Shown: one piece after another, positions 17,352 through 26,923 of the stretch
Numbering within the stretch: position 1 is the first letter of the stretch
How the letters are laid out: every line of letters begins with the position of its first letter
Assembly: GCA_900016875.1 (NCBI GenBank)
Contig: FCNR01000021.1
Span: forward strand, 1 to 64,000
Length of the DNA stretch: 64,000 nt
Source of the DNA: Eubacteriaceae bacterium CHKCI004
Lineage (GTDB): Bacteria; Bacillota; Clostridia; Lachnospirales; Lachnospiraceae
Reading direction: 5' to 3'
The notes under the pieces: model-generated
Seen by the model: only the letters and a program-made list of their open reading frames with translations
Databases searched by the model: none
What the model was told of the DNA's origin: nothing
Translations under genes and position numbers: made by a program

Positions 17352-20300
17352 TTATTCCACACTCTTCAGTGATTCCACCATATCAATCCTACGCAACTTA
17401 AAATACATGATTCCATTGATGATCAGCGAAAACAGCACTGTAAACACCAAACTGTAGAGATAACTGGTACCATGGATAATTCTCCCGAACATGACGGTGT
17501 CCACTTCCACCGTCTCGATAATGAACAGGTGCAGTACCTTGCCAAGAATACAGCCCAGAGCAGCTCCTATAAAAGTCAGGAGGATGTTCTCACGGTATAC
17601 GTATTCGGCCACCTCTTTATCATAGAAGCCCAGAACTTTCAGCGTTGCCAGTTCCCGTTTCCGCTCGGCAATGTTGACAGTATTAAGATTATAAAGCACC
17701 ACGAAGGCAAGCATACCGGCAGAAATGATGAGAACAACGATAACCAGATTAAGGCTTCGCAGCATATCGTCCAGCTGCTGTTCCATGTCGCTCATGTAGC
17801 TGACATTCAGGACGCCGTCTTCTTTTAAAAGATTTTTACCCACTGCCTCCAGCTGGTCTTCCGGCAAAGCTCCCTGTGAGGCGGCTGACGAGTCTGTGCT
17901 GGTCTCGCCCATGATAAACAAGATGGTATTATTGTCGGGTTCCTCCCCGTATACGCTCTGATAATATTCCGGCGTCATGTACATGTAATGCCCGAGATAG
18001 TTCTCGCAGATGTGTTCGATGCGCACAGGTTTATTTCCCTCGTCCTCATCTTTGATATAAATGGTATCTCCCACTTTCGCATCCAGCAGTTTTGCAGTTT
18101 TTTCATTGATGATGACACCGTTGTCAGATAAAGTGTATTTTTCTCCTGTTTTCCGGTCATGGAAGTCCACGAAGCGGGCGACCTCTTCTTTATCGGATGG
18201 GAAGACACACTCGTAAACTTCCCTCTCGGTCCCCTCTTCATTTACCAGCGTCAGGCTTTGCATGTTCACATCCATATACCGCTCCACATTGTTTTCCTCG
18301 CTGAGAATCTCATGCAGACGGTTTCTCTCTTCTTCGGTGACGTCCTCGTCCAGATAGACGCTGGCATCGTAGAACTGAATCTCTTTGTACTGAAGCTCGG
18401 CAATCTCATAACAAGAATCCTTGAGGCCGAAGCCCACGAGCATCAGCGCCATGCACCCGCCGATACCGAAAATCGTCATGAAAAAGCGTTTCTTATACCG
18501 CATCAGATTCCGTATCGTAGATTTCCATGTAAAGTTCATGTGATTCCACACAATGCGGATACGCTCCAGCAGCACCCTGCGGCCGTTCTTCGGCGCCGGA
18601 GGACGCATAAGTACAGAAGGCTGCGAGCCCAGCTCCCGCCAGCAGGAGAAAAATGTGGCAAACATAGTACAGAAAATGGCGATGCCGGACGCCATCAGTC
18701 CGTAGCCCCAGTCATAAGGGACTAGAATCTGCGGCAGATTCGGGTACAGGATGCTGTAGGCATAGATAATGATGTACGGAAGTATTTTCTCCCCGATCAG
18801 AACGCCGATGACGCTTCCTCCCAGGGTGGCCAGCAGCGCATAACCCAGGTACTTGGAAGCGATGGAGAGCTTCCCGTATCCAAGCGCCTTCATAGTGCCT
18901 ATGGAGATCCTCTGTTCCTCCACCATACGAGTCATGCTGGTCAGACTGATCAGCGCCGCCACCAGAAAGAACAGCACCGGAAAGACTCTTCCGATAGCTC
19001 CCAGCCGCTCTGCATTCTCACCAAAACTGCTGTGCTCGATCAGTGTAGTCCGGTCGTACACGTACCATTTCGGATCTTCCAGATCAGCAAGTTCCTGTCT
19101 GGCGTCTTCAATCTCTTTTTCCCCGTCGGCAATCTCCTGCTTTGCATCTTTTTTGCCTTCTTTATATTCTTTTCTGGCGTCGGCAAGCTTTTCTTCATTT
19201 TTTTTGATTTCTTCCTCGCCATCGATAAGCTCCTGTTCCTGTTTCTCCAGTTCATCCCAGGCGTCATCGATCTGCTTTTGTCCGGAATCCAGCTGTTCTT
19301 TAGCAGAAGCCAGTTTCTTCTCCTGCGCAGTCAGTGTCTTCTCTGTAGAAGCAAGCTCATTTTCTCCGTCACTGAGTTCTTTCTCCGCCGCGGACAACTG
19401 TTTTTCTGCCGTCGAATAAGCGCTTTTCTCCGCGGTGATTTTCTGATTCATGCCACTGGCTGCCGTCTTCAGCTGTGTCAGCTGTTTTTCCATCTCAGCA
19501 GTACCCTGCCCGCTCTTTATCGCCTTTTCCAGTGTATCTATCTGCAGCTGGAGGCTCTGATACGTCTGCTCATCCTCAGATATCTGATCCGCCAGTTCAT
19601 CCAGTTGTTCTTTTCCGCTCTGCAGCTGCTTCTCTGCCTCCGGCTTTTTCTTCTCAAACTTTTTCTTTCCTTTTTTGTATTTCTTCCAACCTTTTTTTAA
19701 TGCTTTTTTTCCGTCTTTATATTCTTTTTTTGATTTATCAAGTTTTTTCTGCTGTGCATTCAGTGTCTCTTTTGCCTGAGCAATCTGCTCTTTGCCGTCG
19801 GCAATCTCTTTTTTGGCGTCTTTAAGCTGCTGTTTGCCGTCCTTTATCTTATCTTTGGCCTTTTTCAGCTTCTTTTCCGCCTTTTCTCTGCCGTCCTGAA
19901 GCTCCTGCTCGGCGTCGGCAATCTCGTCCTCGGCCTCCTGCACAATCTCGTTCTTGCGGATGACTCCCCGTTCTTCGGTGCTGTCTTCTACCAGAGTCTG
20001 CACCTCCGCAATCTTGTCATCGTAAGCGTCGGTAAAGGATGTGAGTGCCTGCGCCCCTTCCACCTTGAGGTATACTTCTGTAAATGTATCAAGAACAAAG
20101 GTGTCTTCCGGCACCACCACAAAGGCGTAAATGCTTCCCGTTCCGATGGCGGCGCTGCCTCTTCCAAAAGAGACGTAGGCAGAAGTATTGCCCCTCCCGA
20201 CTACTGTCAGAGTGTCTGTCGCGAGGGTATCAGATACCGGATCCTCCGTTCCGGAGGTCAGAATGATCTCGTCACCGATCTGATAATCAGAGGCGTCGTC

Positions 20301-20699
20301 CACCAGACATTCGCCCACTGTCTCCGGCATCCTTCCTTCCGAGACGGTGATCCGGTTCATTTCCTTCTGCTCCCCCATCACGTGAAGCACCCGCTGGTCG
20401 TCTTCCGTATTATGTAGAAAATCAGCGCTGTAGCTGCCCTCCGCCGCTTCCACACCCTCAATCTGGCTGAAGGCCGCCACATCATCTTCCGTCACACCAT
20501 AGGTGCTCAGCGCCTTGATGTCCATGAGATTTTCCGAATCAAAATAGGCGTCGCCAGTGATACGCATATCCGGCTCCGAGGCGCGGATACCGGAAAAAAA
20601 AGCGACGCCCAGCGCCACAATAAACAAAATGGACAGAAAACGCCCCGGGCTCTTCCTGATTTCCATATAAAAATCTTTCCACATTGCTTTTTTCTTCAT
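17352..20699 (-). CDS. FtsX-type ABC transporter permease with long coiled coil
   Basis: A 1115-aa permease of the MacB/FtsX superfamily. A first membrane helix near residues 20-40 is followed by an extracellular region. A Lys/Glu/Gln-rich coiled coil of roughly 300 residues (about 245-560) comes next, then three membrane helices with an FtsX core, a second soluble domain and a final three-helix FtsX core ending near 1100. Such proteins move or work on substrates at the outer face of the membrane with energy from the ATPase encoded just upstream. The coiled-coil insertion is common in Firmicute members. The 13-base gap to the ATPase gene shows an operon. Substrate unknown. Confidence 0.88.
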   Translation of the reverse strand: MKKKAMWKDFYMEIRKSPGRFLSILFIVALGVAFFSGIRASEPDMRITGDAYFDSENLMDIKALSTYGVTEDDVAAFSQIEGVEAAEGSYSADFLHNTEDDQRVLHVMGEQKEMNRITVSEGRMPETVGECLVDDASDYQIGDEIILTSGTEDPVSDTLATDTLTVVGRGNTSAYVSFGRGSAAIGTGSIYAFVVVPEDTFVLDTFTEVYLKVEGAQALTSFTDAYDDKIAEVQTLVEDSTEERGVIRKNEIVQEAEDEIADAEQELQDGREKAEKKLKKAKDKIKDGKQQLKDAKKEIADGKEQIAQAKETLNAQQKKLDKSKKEYKDGKKALKKGWKKYKKGKKKFEKKKPEAEKQLQSGKEQLDELADQISEDEQTYQSLQLQIDTLEKAIKSGQGTAEMEKQLTQLKTAASGMNQKITAEKSAYSTAEKQLSAAEKELSDGENELASTEKTLTAQEKKLASAKEQLDSGQKQIDDAWDELEKQEQELIDGEEEIKKNEEKLADARKEYKEGKKDAKQEIADGEKEIEDARQELADLEDPKWYVYDRTTLIEHSSFGENAERLGAIGRVFPVLFFLVAALISLTSMTRMVEEQRISIGTMKALGYGKLSIASKYLGYALLATLGGSVIGVLIGEKILPYIIIYAYSILYPNLPQILVPYDWGYGLMASGIAIFCTMFATFFSCWRELGSQPSVLMRPPAPKNGRRVLLERIRIVWNHMNFTWKSTIRNLMRYKKRFFMTIFGIGGCMALMLVGFGLKDSCYEIAELQYKEIQFYDASVYLDEDVTEEERNRLHEILSEENNVERYMDVNMQSLTLVNEEGTEREVYECVFPSDKEEVARFVDFHDRKTGEKYTLSDNGVIINEKTAKLLDAKVGDTIYIKDEDEGNKPVRIEHICENYLGHYMYMTPEYYQSVYGEEPDNNTILFIMGETSTDSSAASQGALPEDQLEAVGKNLLKEDGVLNVSYMSDMEQQLDDMLRSLNLVIVVLIISAGMLAFVVLYNLNTVNIAERKRELATLKVLGFYDKEVAEYVYRENILLTFIGAALGCILGKVLHLFIIETVEVDTVMFGRIIHGTSYLYSLVFTVLFSLIINGIMYFKLRRIDMVESLKSVE

Positions 20700-20712
20700 A
20701 GGCCGCTCCTGT

Positions 20713-21417
20713 CTACCACTCTATGGTCTCCACAGAAACCGGATGCGCATTGACGCTCATATCGGAAACTCTTCCGTTCTTTATTTTTATGACCCGGTCC
20801 GCCATAGGGGCGATGGCCGAGTTGTGGGTGATGAGAAGCACCGTCATGCCTTTTTCCCGGCAGGTATCCTGCAATAATTTGAGAATGGACTTGCCGGTAT
20901 TGTAATCCAGCGCGCCTGTTGGTTCATCGCAGAGCAGAAGTTTCGGATTCTTGGCAAGCGCCCTGGCGATGGACACTCTCTGCTGCTCGCCGCCGGAAAG
21001 CTGTGCCGGAAAATTATCCATCCGGTCACCCAGCCCCACTTCCCGGAGCACCTCTCCCGCATCCATAGGGTCTTTGCATATCTGCAGCGCCAGCTCCACA
21101 TTTTCCAGGGCGGTCAGATTGGGGATCAGATTATAGAACTGAAAAACGAAACCGATATCGTCTCTCCGGTATGCCGTCAGCTTCTTCTGGGAATACCCGG
21201 CGATATCCTGTCCGTCCACCAGCACCTGCCCTTCCGTGGCCGTATCCATGCCGCCGAGGATATTGAGCACCGTGGTCTTGCCCGCGCCGCTGGGACCGAC
21301 GATGACCGCAAATTCGCCTTTTTGAATCTCAAAGTCGATGCCGGCGGCGGCCTCGATGTCCACCTCACCCATGTGGTATATTTTCTTTACATTTTTTAAC
21401 TCGACATATCCGCTCAT
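20713..21417 (-). CDS. ABC transporter ATP-binding protein (LolD/MacB type)
   Basis: A 234-aa ATPase with Walker [11 protein letters not shown]-loop FQFYNL, signature [15 protein letters not shown], Walker [13 protein letters not shown] and the switch His in LITHNS. The [16 protein letters not shown] pattern is typical of the LolD/MacB family that pairs with FtsX-type permeases. The start at ATG 21415-21417 follows GGAGGA; a longer frame adds seven poor codons. It is the first gene of the pair. Confidence 0.92.
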   Translation of the reverse strand: MSGYVELKNVKKIYHMGEVDIEAAAGIDFEIQKGEFAVIVGPSGAGKTTVLNILGGMDTATEGQVLVDGQDIAGYSQKKLTAYRRDDIGFVFQFYNLIPNLTALENVELALQICKDPMDAGEVLREVGLGDRMDNFPAQLSGGEQQRVSIARALAKNPKLLLCDEPTGALDYNTGKSILKLLQDTCREKGMTVLLITHNSAIAPMADRVIKIKNGRVSDMSVNAHPVSVETIEW

Positions 21418-21510
21418 AGTTCCTCCTGCCCGGTCCACGCCCTGGATCTATCCGTATCTTCCCCGGCTGCCATGGATATTTTTTAAGAATATTTTCTTTC
21501 AATTAATGTG

Positions 21511-21542
21511 ATTATACCACAGAGCTCACAAAAAAGTTGTGA
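21511..21542 (-). promoter_or_regulatory. Promoter and possible operator of the ABC exporter
   Basis: A minus-strand TATAAT (21511-21516) with extended TG, and no good -35. Just upstream, in the -35 position, lies the inverted repeat TCACAA-5-TTGTGA (21526-21542), the size of a dimeric repressor or activator site. This suggests regulated expression. Confidence 0.5.
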
Positions 21543-21564
21543 AACTTCTTATTTCAGCCTTAAG

Positions 21565-21613
21565 AAAATGACCTCCCATACCCCTGCAAAGAGACCGTAC
21601 GGAAGGTCATTTT
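21565..21613 (-). terminator. Terminator of spoVG
   Basis: Arms AAAATGACCT (21565-21574) and AGGTCATTTT (21604-21613); on the minus strand the 3' arm ends in a T run. Confidence 0.75.
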
Positions 21614-21633
21614 ATTACTTATCTGATATAAAC

Positions 21634-21948
21634 TTAGATCACCGCTTCCATAGCAGGTTCCATGGCTGGTTCTCCGCCTTCATCTTCCACCTCTTCCATG
21701 AGCTCCTCATACCGGCGCAGCACCATGCTCTGGACGGTATCGCGGGTCTCGGAGTTGATTGGATGAGCGATGTCACGGTATTCACCGTCGGCTGCCTTGC
21801 GGCTCGGCATGGCAATGAATAATCCCTTTTCCCCCTCAATGATCTTAATGTCGTGTACCACAAATGCGTTGTCAAATGTGATGGATACGACCGCTTTCAT
21901 TTTGCCCTCTTTTGATATTCTGCGAATGCGTATGTCTGTAATCTGCAT
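21634..21948 (-). CDS. spoVG: Septation/regulatory protein SpoVG
   Basis: A 104-aa SpoVG with the conserved start [11 protein letters not shown], the strand [22 protein letters not shown] and the FIAMPSRK and [11 protein letters not shown] motifs. SpoVG is a small nucleic-acid-binding regulator linked to division-septum and spore development in Bacilli and Clostridia. The length is normal; the acidic tail is variable in the family. It lies 29 bases after the glgD stop, so it may be partly co-transcribed with glgC-glgD. Confidence 0.95.
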   Translation of the reverse strand: MQITDIRIRRISKEGKMKAVVSITFDNAFVVHDIKIIEGEKGLFIAMPSRKAADGEYRDIAHPINSETRDTVQSMVLRRYEELMEEVEDEGGEPAMEPAMEAVI

Positions 21949-21977
21949 GTGTAATCCTCCTGAAGAACGTTCTGAAA

Positions 21978-23102
21978 TTATAAAATGTATCGAACATTCT
22001 TTTCTACTACTATTTTAATCTCCCCATCAGTTCCTATATAGTTCGTACCCGGACGAAGGGTATCGCGGCTCTCTACGATACAGTTTTCAATATAAGAATC
22101 ATCTCCAATGTACACATCATTCAAGATGATAGAATTCTTGATCGTACAGTTGTTTCCGATATAAACATCTTTAAACAGAACCGAATTCTCTACTTTACCG
22201 TTTATGATACAGCCGGAAGAGATGATACTGTTTTTGATTTCAGAACCGGCGTTGTATTTGGCAGGCGGCAGATCGTCCACCTTGGAATATACGTCCGGAT
22301 ACTGCTTAAAGAAGTAATCCCGAACATCCTTCTTGAGAAAGTCCATGTTGGTCCTATAGTAGGATTCTACCGTCGCAATATTTCTCCAGTATGTATCCAG
22401 CTTATATCCATAAATCTTACGGACATTTTTATAGCGGACAAGGACATCCTTTACGAAATCGTGCCGGTCTTCTTTTGCGCAGCGTTCCAGCACCTCAATG
22501 AGATGTCTTCTGCGGATTACATATACGCCGATGGATACGTTGTTGGACTCTGCCACCAGCGGCTTCTCTTCAAAATCAACAATTCTCTCGTTCTCGTCCA
22601 GTTTCAGAATTCCAAAACGGGTCAGGTCATCATCTTTGTCAGACATGGTCGTATAAACCACCGTAATATCCGCATTCTTTTCAATATGTCTGTCCAGCAC
22701 CTTGCCATAATCAAGCTTATATACGCCATCGCCGGCTGCAATGATCACATACGGTTCATGGCTTTTTTTCAGATAATCCAGATTCTGATACAGCGCATCT
22801 GCCGTACCCAGATACCAGGAATTATTGCTCTTGGTGACTGTCGGCGTGAAAACGTACAGTCCTCCCTGTTTTCTTCCGAAGTCCCACCATTTGCTGGAGC
22901 TCAAATGCTCATTTAAAGAACGGGCGTTAAACTGCGGAAATACCGCCACCTTATTTACTTTGGAATTCGTCATATTGCTCAACGCAAAGTCAATGGCACG
23001 GTAGCTGCCCGCAATCGGCAGAGCCGCGATGGCCCGCTTATCTGATAACTTACCAACCCTTTTACTATTGCCGCCTGCTAAAATAATACCTATCGCCTTC
23101 AT
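21978..23102 (-). CDS. glgD: GlgD, regulatory partner of ADP-glucose pyrophosphorylase
   Basis: A 374-aa nucleotidyltransferase-like protein with a left-handed beta-helix C-terminus (hexapeptide repeats such as [18 protein letters not shown]). The N-terminal nucleotide loop is degraded ([19 protein letters not shown] against the GlgC form), which is the mark of GlgD. In Firmicutes GlgD pairs with GlgC to form the active enzyme that makes ADP-glucose for glycogen. It follows glgC with a 16-base gap. Confidence 0.93.
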   Translation of the reverse strand: MKAIGIILAGGNSKRVGKLSDKRAIAALPIAGSYRAIDFALSNMTNSKVNKVAVFPQFNARSLNEHLSSSKWWDFGRKQGGLYVFTPTVTKSNNSWYLGTADALYQNLDYLKKSHEPYVIIAAGDGVYKLDYGKVLDRHIEKNADITVVYTTMSDKDDDLTRFGILKLDENERIVDFEEKPLVAESNNVSIGVYVIRRRHLIEVLERCAKEDRHDFVKDVLVRYKNVRKIYGYKLDTYWRNIATVESYYRTNMDFLKKDVRDYFFKQYPDVYSKVDDLPPAKYNAGSEIKNSIISSGCIINGKVENSVLFKDVYIGNNCTIKNSIILNDVYIGDDSYIENCIVESRDTLRPGTNYIGTDGEIKIVVEKNVRYIL

Positions 23103-23118
23103 CTATGTCACCTGCCCT

Positions 23119-24381
23119 CTATTGTCTGATAATGGATTCACCGCTTGCCAGAATGCCGTTCGGATAATCTTCGGCGGTGGTCTTGCCCACGATGGCTACA
23201 TTTTTTCCAATCTTTACATTTGCCGGAATAACGGATCCTTCGCCGACAGTTACCAGCCCGCCGCTGTAAATGTTCGGTTTAAACTTATTCGGCGCCTCTT
23301 CAAATGCTCCCAGCTCCGCGTTTTCTCCAATCTCCGAATCCTCAGCGATAATCGACTTCTCAATTCGCGCGCCGGCTTTCACTACGGTGCCGTTCATGAT
23401 AATAGAGTTGGTGATAAATGCACCTTCCTCCACTGTGACGCCGGAACCTATCACGGAATTATAAATCTCTCCGTAAATCTCCGTACCTTCGCCGACAATG
23501 CATCCGCTCACCTTTGCGTTTTCTGAGAAATACTGCGGAGGAAGCACTTCACTCTTGGTATAAATTCTCCAGAACTCTTCATACAGATTAAATTCCGGTA
23601 TAATATCGATCAGCTCCATATTGGCTTCCCAGTATGCGGAAAGAGTACCTACGTCTTTCCAGTATCCCTGATAATTGTAGGCCATAATCTTATCGCCCCG
23701 CTCATGACAATAAGGGATGACATGCATACCAAAATCACAGCCAGACTGATTTTTCAGGCGTTCCAGCGCATCTTTCAGAACATCCCAGTTGAAAATATAG
23801 ATGCCCATGGATGCCTTGTTGCTTCTTGGTTCCGCCGGCTTCTCTTCAAACTCCAGAACCTGATTATTCTCGTCGGTGATAACAAGGCCGAAACGGCTGG
23901 CGTCTTCCCACGGGACTTCATAGGTAGCCAGAGTGATCTTGGCGTCGTTCTTCTTATGGAACTCGAGCATAAGTTCATAATCCATCTTATAAATGTGGTC
24001 GCCGCCAAGGATAATCACGTAATCCGGATGATAATATTCCATGAACTCCATATTCTGATATATGGCATTGGCCGTTCCTGTATACCAGTCCGTATTCTCA
24101 CTTCTCTCATACGGCGGAAGAATGGTCACACCGCCGATATTACGGTCCAGATCCCACGGAATACCGATCCCTATGTGCTGATTCAATCTGAGTGGCTGAT
24201 ACTGGGTCAGGACACCGACTGTATCAATACCGGAATTGATACAATTGCTCAGCGGGAAGTCGATAATCTTGTATTTGCCGCCGAAAGCAACCGCCGGCTT
24301 TGCCAGTTTAGATGTTAAAACACCGAGACGGCTGCCCTGCCCGCCAGCCAGTAACATAGCTATCATTTCTTTTTTTATCAT
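23119..24381 (-). CDS. glgC: Glucose-1-phosphate adenylyltransferase GlgC
   Basis: The catalytic subunit (420 aa) makes ADP-glucose from glucose-1-phosphate and ATP, the first committed step of glycogen synthesis. The nucleotide-binding loop [20 protein letters not shown], the [10 protein letters not shown] motif, GTANAIYQN and [10 protein letters not shown] are all intact. The C-terminus is the usual beta-helix. A GGGGTG ribosome site precedes the ATG. No starch synthase or branching enzyme is next to it. Confidence 0.95.
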   Translation of the reverse strand: MIKKEMIAMLLAGGQGSRLGVLTSKLAKPAVAFGGKYKIIDFPLSNCINSGIDTVGVLTQYQPLRLNQHIGIGIPWDLDRNIGGVTILPPYERSENTDWYTGTANAIYQNMEFMEYYHPDYVIILGGDHIYKMDYELMLEFHKKNDAKITLATYEVPWEDASRFGLVITDENNQVLEFEEKPAEPRSNKASMGIYIFNWDVLKDALERLKNQSGCDFGMHVIPYCHERGDKIMAYNYQGYWKDVGTLSAYWEANMELIDIIPEFNLYEEFWRIYTKSEVLPPQYFSENAKVSGCIVGEGTEIYGEIYNSVIGSGVTVEEGAFITNSIIMNGTVVKAGARIEKSIIAEDSEIGENAELGAFEEAPNKFKPNIYSGGLVTVGEGSVIPANVKIGKNVAIVGKTTAEDYPNGILASGESIIRQ

Positions 24382-24412
24382 AAAGAATCACCCCTTTGTC
24401 ACATATATGCCT

Positions 24413-24418
24413 ATTATA
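24413..24418 (-). promoter_or_regulatory. Possible extended -10 promoter of glgC
   Basis: GTGCTATAAT on the minus strand gives a perfect -10 with a TG extension about 30 bases before the glgC start; the -35 is weak. Confidence 0.45.
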
Positions 24419-24686
24419 GCACTCAACCTTCTAAATTAAAAGTATTTTAGCACAAAAAACTAATCATTTCTTAAATTTTTTTATATAATTTGTACCATAT
24501 TTCCTTTCGTATTTTATTTTTTATAGACGAATTGTCGCTTTTGTATGCATTTTTTGGATTTTTTTCTTCTATATTTTGGTTTTTTGTTGATATATGACGC
24601 GGAACAAAGTTTTGGAAGCTGGATTCAGCCTGTAAATTATTCCGCCGCCGTGGGAAATTCCTCGAATCTCCTTAAAGAAGAAAGAC

Positions 24687-24715
24687 TTGAATCTGCCTTT
24701 TTGCTGCGGTATACT
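24687..24715 (+). promoter_or_regulatory. SigA-type promoter of murC
   Basis: TTGAAT (24687-24692) and TATACT (24710-24715), 17 bases apart, about 65 bases before the chosen murC ATG. It lies inside the 5' extension of the open frame, which argues against the longer protein. Confidence 0.7.
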
Positions 24716-24778
24716 AACGTAGAAAATAAAGGTTCACACATTAAAATAGTAGTTATAGACAGAAACAGAGGTAGAGAA

Positions 24779-26176
24779 ATGTATAAGATAGACTTCCAGA
24801 AACCAATCCACATTCACTTTATCGGCATCGGCGGCATCAGCATGAGCGGCCTGGCTGAGATTCTCATTGACAGAAGTTTCCCGATCTCCGGCTCGGACAT
24901 GAAGGCTTCCGATATCACCGGTCATCTCACAAATATCGGCGCCCGCATTGCCATCGGACAGCGGGCGGAAAATATCACCGACGATATCGATCTGGTAGTG
25001 TACACTGCCGCTATCCACGAAGACAACGAGGAGTTTGCCGCTGCAAGGACGAAGGGCATCCCGATGATGAGCCGCGCGGAACTCCTCGGACAGATTATGG
25101 ATAACTATGCCCGCTCCATCGCTGTGGCCGGAACTCACGGCAAGACAACGACCACTTCCATGCTGACTCACATTCTTCTGCAGGGTCAGATGGACCCGAC
25201 GGTCAGCGTCGGCGGTATGCTGGACCGCATCGGCGGCAATATCCGCGTAGGACAGTCCGATGTTTTCCTGACGGAAGCCTGCGAGTACACCAACAGTTTT
25301 CTGGCATTCCATCCACTGTATTCCATCATATTAAATGTGGAGGAAGACCACATGGACTTCTTCAAGGATATTGATGATATCAAACATTCCTTCCACATTT
25401 TCGCTTCCCAGACCGCACCGGACGGACAAATCATCATCAACGGCGATATGTCTCACACGGCGGATATTCTCGCCGGACTGTCCCAGAAAGTCATCACCTT
25501 CGGACTGGGTGCGGACAATGACTACACAGCGAAAGACATTTCCTATGACAACGAAGGAAATGGTTCCTATACCCTCGTGGTGCGCGGCGAGGAAATCGGA
25601 CGCATCACCCTCAAGGTGAAGGGCTCCCACAACATCATGAACTCCCTGTCCGCCATCGCCTGCTCCCGCGCCATCGGCCTGTCCATGGAGCAGATTCTTG
25701 CCGGCCTGCTCTCCTTCACGGGAACCCACCGCCGGTTTGAATACAAGGGGAATATCGGCGACGTCATCGTCATCGACGACTACGCACATCACCCGACAGA
25801 GATTCAGGCGACCTTAAACGCCGCCCGAGAATACCCGCACGACAAGCTGTGGGTAGTCTTCCAGCCGCACACTTACACGAGAACCAAGGCTTTCCTTCCG
25901 CAGTTTGCCGAAGTGCTCTCCAAAGCTGACCACGTCATTCTGGCAGATATATTCGCGGCCAGAGAGCCGGACACCGGCATGGTATCTTCCATGGATATCG
26001 TAAACCTCATGAAAGACACCGGCTGCGACGTACATTACTTCCCGACCTTCGGCGAGATCGAGGAATACCTCCTCTCCCACGTGAAAGGACATGACCTGCT
26101 CATCACCATGGGCGCCGGAGATGTGGTGACCATCGGGGAAGAGCTGCTTAAGAAGACGGCGGAGAAAAATAAATAA
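24779..26176 (+). CDS. murC: UDP-N-acetylmuramate-L-alanine ligase MurC
   Basis: MurC adds L-alanine to UDP-MurNAc, the first amino acid of the peptidoglycan stem. The 465-aa protein begins with the Rossmann-like IHFIGIGGISMSGLAE, then the ATP loop AGTHGKTTTTSML, the NVEEDHMD central-domain motif, and DDYAHHPTEI and HTYTRTKAF in the C-terminal domain. All are expected for Mur ligases. The open frame starts 78 codons earlier, but that part looks non-coding and contains the promoter. GAGGTAGAG precedes the chosen ATG. Confidence 0.95.
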   Translation: MYKIDFQKPIHIHFIGIGGISMSGLAEILIDRSFPISGSDMKASDITGHLTNIGARIAIGQRAENITDDIDLVVYTAAIHEDNEEFAAARTKGIPMMSRAELLGQIMDNYARSIAVAGTHGKTTTTSMLTHILLQGQMDPTVSVGGMLDRIGGNIRVGQSDVFLTEACEYTNSFLAFHPLYSIILNVEEDHMDFFKDIDDIKHSFHIFASQTAPDGQIIINGDMSHTADILAGLSQKVITFGLGADNDYTAKDISYDNEGNGSYTLVVRGEEIGRITLKVKGSHNIMNSLSAIACSRAIGLSMEQILAGLLSFTGTHRRFEYKGNIGDVIVIDDYAHHPTEIQATLNAAREYPHDKLWVVFQPHTYTRTKAFLPQFAEVLSKADHVILADIFAAREPDTGMVSSMDIVNLMKDTGCDVHYFPTFGEIEEYLLSHVKGHDLLITMGAGDVVTIGEELLKKTAEKNK

Positions 26177-26212
26177 TTTTCTATAAGAATCTCAATAAAG
26201 AGCAAAACAATT

Positions 26213-26291
26213 AGAGGCTGTCGCACAATTTATTTTCGTAGAGATTATTCTTTTAATAAGCAAGAATATTCTTTTTATGCGTACAGCCTCT
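26213..26291. terminator. Long inverted repeat after murC
   Basis: Arms AGAGGCTGTCGCA (26213-26225) and TGCGTACAGCCTCT (26278-26291) differ by one bulged base; the 52-base middle contains a second small palindrome. It separates murC from the converging AT-rich gene pair and probably ends both transcripts. A short mobile remnant is an alternative. Confidence 0.55.
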
Positions 26292-26303
26292 TTATAATAA
26301 TTA

Positions 26304-26909
26304 CTATTTCTGATATTTTGTTAATTCAATGCAGAAGTTTATGAACTCCTCCATGTTTGTGTTGTTTACTTTTTTTAAATTTTCACAGAAATCTTTGATT
26401 TGAATCATTTCATTATTTTTATATTTTGAATCCGTAGGAAAAATTTTGATATATTCCTTTTTACGTTCCTTTCCTTTTTTCTCAAATTTTATTTTTGCTT
26501 TTTCTAAAATATTTTCCAAATTCGGACTATTAAATATAGGACCAATATACGGATATAACCAATGATTGCGAAACATTTCTTTATTGATATAATCATTTTT
26601 CTGCTTATCAGTGCAATCGTCTGTATCCATGATTATAAAAACTTTGAATTCCTCCGTTAAATATTTTTTGGTTTTAATTATACGAATCTCCACATCAGAA
26701 AATTCACGCATGAAGCCTGCCATTGTCTTAAATTTTTTTCCATTTAATGTATTCATAACACTTGTTATCTGAATAGATTTTTCACCCTTTTTGTCACTCT
26801 CAACAGCTATCCTAATTCTCAAATTTGATTTTATAAAATCACAAAGCTGTTTTTCAGACTTACCATGGCATATTACAACTGCTTTCAAATAGGAAAGAGA
26901 TCTGCCCAT
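26304..26909 (-). CDS. RloB/AbiLii-like protein, partner of the ATPase
   Basis: A 201-aa basic protein. VVICHGKSEKQL near the start and FIIMDTDD near residue 95 (acidic D-x-D-D after a hydrophobic strand) are the positions of the acidic residues in TOPRIM-like RloB/AbiLii proteins, and NSPNLENIL is the following conserved-type segment. In two-gene anti-phage systems of this sort the partner is an AAA ATPase, which is what lies 14 bases upstream. The DNA is far more AT-rich than the flanking housekeeping genes, which suggests transfer. Family assignment is moderate. Confidence 0.6.
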   Translation of the reverse strand: MGRSLSYLKAVVICHGKSEKQLCDFIKSNLRIRIAVESDKKGEKSIQITSVMNTLNGKKFKTMAGFMREFSDVEIRIIKTKKYLTEEFKVFIIMDTDDCTDKQKNDYINKEMFRNHWLYPYIGPIFNSPNLENILEKAKIKFEKKGKERKKEYIKIFPTDSKYKNNEMIQIKDFCENLKKVNNTNMEEFINFCIELTKYQK

Positions 26910-26923
26910 AATCCACCTCCCTA

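Noticed and set aside
24545-24778. N-terminal extension of murC
   Set aside because: It contains the promoter, is not like MurC, and a ribosome site precedes the ATG at 24779.
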